NCBI GenBank assembly: GCA_963674625.2
Contig: CAXXXO010000003.1
Coordinates: 595,696-659,695 of the forward strand
DNA from: JALHFZ01 sp963674625
GTDB taxonomy: Bacteria > Synergistota > Synergistia > Synergistales > Aminobacteriaceae
Reading direction: 5' to 3'
DNA: 64,000 nt
Each line of letters opens with the position of its first letter. Position 1 is the stretch's first letter. Both the position numbers and the translations under genes were made by a program. This document shows positions 61,890 through 64,000 of this stretch, piece after piece. Under the pieces are notes generated by a model. It worked only from the letters and a program-made list of their open reading frames with translations. It had not been told where the DNA came from and made no database searches.

Positions 61890-63215
61890 GAGATCGGCCT
61901 CCTTTTCCCGGCGGGATGGATCGTGTGGGGCAGACGGGAGGACAGATCGTGAATCTCCCCGCTCAGAAGGGATATGCGCTCCCGGAGCTTGAAAATGCAG
62001 TCCGTTTCCTCTCCCTGCCCGCGGACGATGTCCTCGGCCAGGGCCCTGCACGAAGGCCGGCCGCAGGCGCCGCAGTCGATGTGGGGAAGCCCGGCGTAAA
62101 TGGCGTCCATCTCCCGGAGCTTGGCCATGGCCTCGCCGAGGTCCCGGGAAAGGGGGAGACGCTCCTTCACCGGAATGGGGGCGGCGAGCCTCCAGATGTC
62201 CTTTCCGAACCACTCACGGATGACCTCCATCTCCTCCTGAGAAGGGAGCCATTCCGTCTCGATATTCTCGAGGCGGAGATGGGAGAGAAAACGGGACTCG
62301 TAGGTTCCCGTTCCGCCGATGCACCCGAGATCGCACGCCCGGCATTCGATGAAATCGATTCCGTCCAGCCGGCCGAGCTCCAGCTCTTTCAGCAGGTCCA
62401 TGGTGTTCCGGAGCCCCGAGACCGCTACGGAGGTCATGCCCTTGTCGAGAAATGCAGAGATATGCCGGGATTCCCCACCCGATATGGACCAGAGAAGCCA
62501 CCGCCTGCTGATGGGTTTCGTTCCCTCTCCCGTGACCTTCACGTTGTGGGGCCAGAAGGTCGCGGATGACCTTGTGAACGCTGACGACATAACGGAGAGA
62601 ACTCTCGGCCCGCCCCACGGGGTTTCTTGCGAGAGTTGCCTTGGCAGGGCAGGGAGAGACCAGGGTGACGTTTTTTTCGCTGCCCGTGGCATTCCTCCAC
62701 AGGGTCACCGCAGTTTCGAGGGGCGATTCCACGGGGAGAATTCTTTCGACGAGTTCGGGAAAGTTGATCTGAATGAGCCGGATCACCGCAGGACAATAGG
62801 TGGATATGAAGGGGCGTTTTTCGGCCCCCTCGCGGATGAGATTGGCCGCCGCATAGGCGGCGAGATCGAAGGCGATGGCGGCGTATTCCGCAATGTCGGA
62901 AAGCCCCTGGCTTTCAAGAGCCTCTTTCATGAGGCGGGGACGGGAATAGGCTCCCACCTGCACGTAGAAGGTCGGATCCGCCATAAGAACGGTATCCTCC
63001 CGGGATTTTATGAGGTCCCATTCGTCCTCGTTTACCGTGATGGCCTTGCTCTCGCAGCTGCGGATGCATTCTCCGCAGTCGATGCACAGGTCCGGGATGA
63101 TGCGCATCAGACCGTCGATCACTCGGATGGCCTCGGTGGGACAGGACTTGATGCAGTTTGCACACCCCCGGCACCTGGATTCCCTGACTTTTACTCCCCC
63201 TGCCATGGATGTCAT
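61886..63215 (-). pseudogene. [FeFe]-hydrogenase-like H-cluster protein, frameshifted (sensor type)
   Basis: One gene in two frames: about 222 residues to the CCCC run at 62548-62551, then the rest. One missing C would restore LLAPHNVKVTGEG and give about 443 aa. Domains: two [4Fe-4S] ferredoxin motifs (CRGCANCIKSCP; CIDCGECIRSC). H-cluster loops are STYCPAV (L1), SPCPAKAT (L2) and ECRACDLGCIGG (L3). A C-terminal Fe-S motif IDCGACGRPSC follows. In L1 the proton-relay Cys is Tyr while the cluster-ligand Cys stays, which suggests sensing more than turnover. Starts at ATG 63215. Confidence 0.85.
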
Positions 63216-63230
63216 GCCCCTTTCCCTTTT

Positions 63231-63688
63231 TTACGCTTCCTCCGCAGGTGCCTCCCGGGGAGAAAAGCGAATGACTGCCTGGAGGGTCGTGCCCCTGCCG
63301 ACCTCCGTATCGATGGTCATGGAATCGGAATTGCGGTCGATGTTGGGCAGACCCATTCCGGCGCCGAACCCCATTTCCCGGATTTCATCCGACGCAGTTG
63401 AATACCCCCTCCTGCATGGCAAGGGACACGTCCGGTATGCCTGGACCGGCATCGGAGACCTGAATGACGAGATGATCCCGATGGACTGTCATCCGCACCA
63501 TTCCTCCTCCGGCGTGGATAAGGGCGTTCATCTCGCCCCTCGTAGGCAACCACCGCAGTCCGCCGGACCGCCTCGGAGGAAATGCCCAGCATTTTCAGCG
63601 TCGCCTTGAAGCGGGTCGCCGCCTCGCCGATGGCGGTAAAATCACCCGCCTGAATGGCGTACTCTTCGACATAAGGCGCCTGGGCCAC
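63231..63688 (-). pseudogene. HATPase_c anti-sigma/sensor kinase-like protein, frameshifted twice
   Basis: GTG start. The frame breaks at a G run (63536-63539) and again at 63405-63409. Removing one G at each joins GISSEAVRRTAVVAYEGEMN, LIHAGGG, VIQVSDAGPGIPDV, GFGAGMGLPNIDRNSD and FSPREAPAEEA into about 150 aa. N box (EMNALIHA), D-box (DAGPGI) and G-box (GAGMGL) are those of RsbW/SpoIIAB-type ATPases. 3 nt after the upstream DRTGG gene. Confidence 0.8.
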
Positions 63689-63691
63689 GCT

Positions 63692-64000
63692 CTACACCCC
63701 TCGGGCGGGAATCGTACAGGCCTGAAGTCCCTTTTGGAATAGTATGCCGCAGCATTCGAACATGCTTAGAGGGCACAGCAGAACGGGCATCCCGATCTGG
63801 GAAGCGAGCTGTATCGCCGCTTCCTGGGGGCGTTTTCCCCGGACGAAGACCACCGCGGGAAGATCGAGCATCTGGGCGGTACGGACGATCTGAATGTTCG
63901 TCAGTCCCGTCAGAAGCAGGGTGCCGGGGAGGGCGAAGGCGAGGACATCGCTCATCAGGTCCGCGCCGTAGACGCACTGTATGTCGATCGAGTCGAGAAG
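63692..64000 (-). CDS. DRTGG-domain protein, partial (5' end beyond the window)
   Basis: Frame is open through base 64000. DLMSDVLAFALPGTLLLTGL, LDLPAVVFVRGKRPQEAA, and MFECCGILFQKGLQAC match the same domain as the 61.5-kb gene. First visible gene of the minus-strand cluster. Confidence 0.8.
   Translation of the reverse strand, partial: LLDSIDIQCVYGADLMSDVLAFALPGTLLLTGLTNIQIVRTAQMLDLPAVVFVRGKRPQEAAIQLASQIGMPVLLCPLSMFECCGILFQKGLQACTIPARGV

Noticed and set aside
1..64000. CRISPR array, rRNA genes or insertion sequences
   Set aside because: No regularly spaced repeats, rRNA-like sequence or transposase was found.

Overview
The window is a dense, GC-rich bacterial chromosome segment: mostly housekeeping genes in minus-strand operons, a plus-strand histidine operon near the right end, and one AT-richer accessory patch at about 14.1-17.2 kb. 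Flagellar chaperones, Lgt, ThyX, a short HisG with HisZ, a TAXI binding protein, a HutP-family protein and an H-cluster sensor-type cluster suggest an anaerobic, motile, amino-acid-using bacterium. My best guess is a Synergistota member or a Clostridia-like relative. This rests on gene content only.

Layout. 0-10.8 kb (minus): start of dnaE, dnaX, an M48 protease, flgN-fliS, a PfkB kinase, an extended trxB, prmC-prfA-DUF1385, thyX and rpmE. 10.9-14.1 kb: a HutP-family RNA-binding protein, an orphan TAXI solute-binding protein (plus), an AlaX-type editing protein and tRNA-Arg(CCG) with its own promoter and terminator. 14.3-17.2 kb: a decayed tyrosine integrase, a tiny signal-peptide ORF, a zinc-ribbon microprotein and a frameshifted unknown ORF. 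17.3-31 kb: an MFS exporter, then the long translation/division/potassium operon infC-rpmI-rplT-ktrB-ktrA-pheS-pheT-coiled coil-zapA-cvpA-mutS2. infC has its own promoter and attenuator; thrS has a T-box. 31.3-35.4 kb: rpsO-pnp-dut and an orphan OmpR-type regulator. 35.5-41 kb: two tandem, secreted, TPR-containing paralogs of unknown function. 41.3-48 kb: htrA, lgt, and rpmH-rnpA-yidD-yidC-jag, then a DinG-type helicase. 48-55.5 kb: rpsT, holA-leuS, slipin-nfeD-radA. 55.6-60.8 kb: hisZGBHAF-IE. 60.8-64 kb: PHP, DRTGG, [FeFe]-hydrogenase-like, HATPase and DRTGG genes, with three homopolymer frameshifts.

Neighbouring genes are tightly coupled by ATGA/GTGA overlaps throughout. Rare initiators recur: infC appears to start at ATA and mutS2 at CTG, and the M48 frame has no usual start codon where its homology begins. 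The least explained parts are the tandem TPR paralogs with a 119-nt identical block near their 3' ends, the accessory patch with its shared CTCTATA/TATAGAG palindromes, and the frameshifted H-cluster sensor-like cluster.
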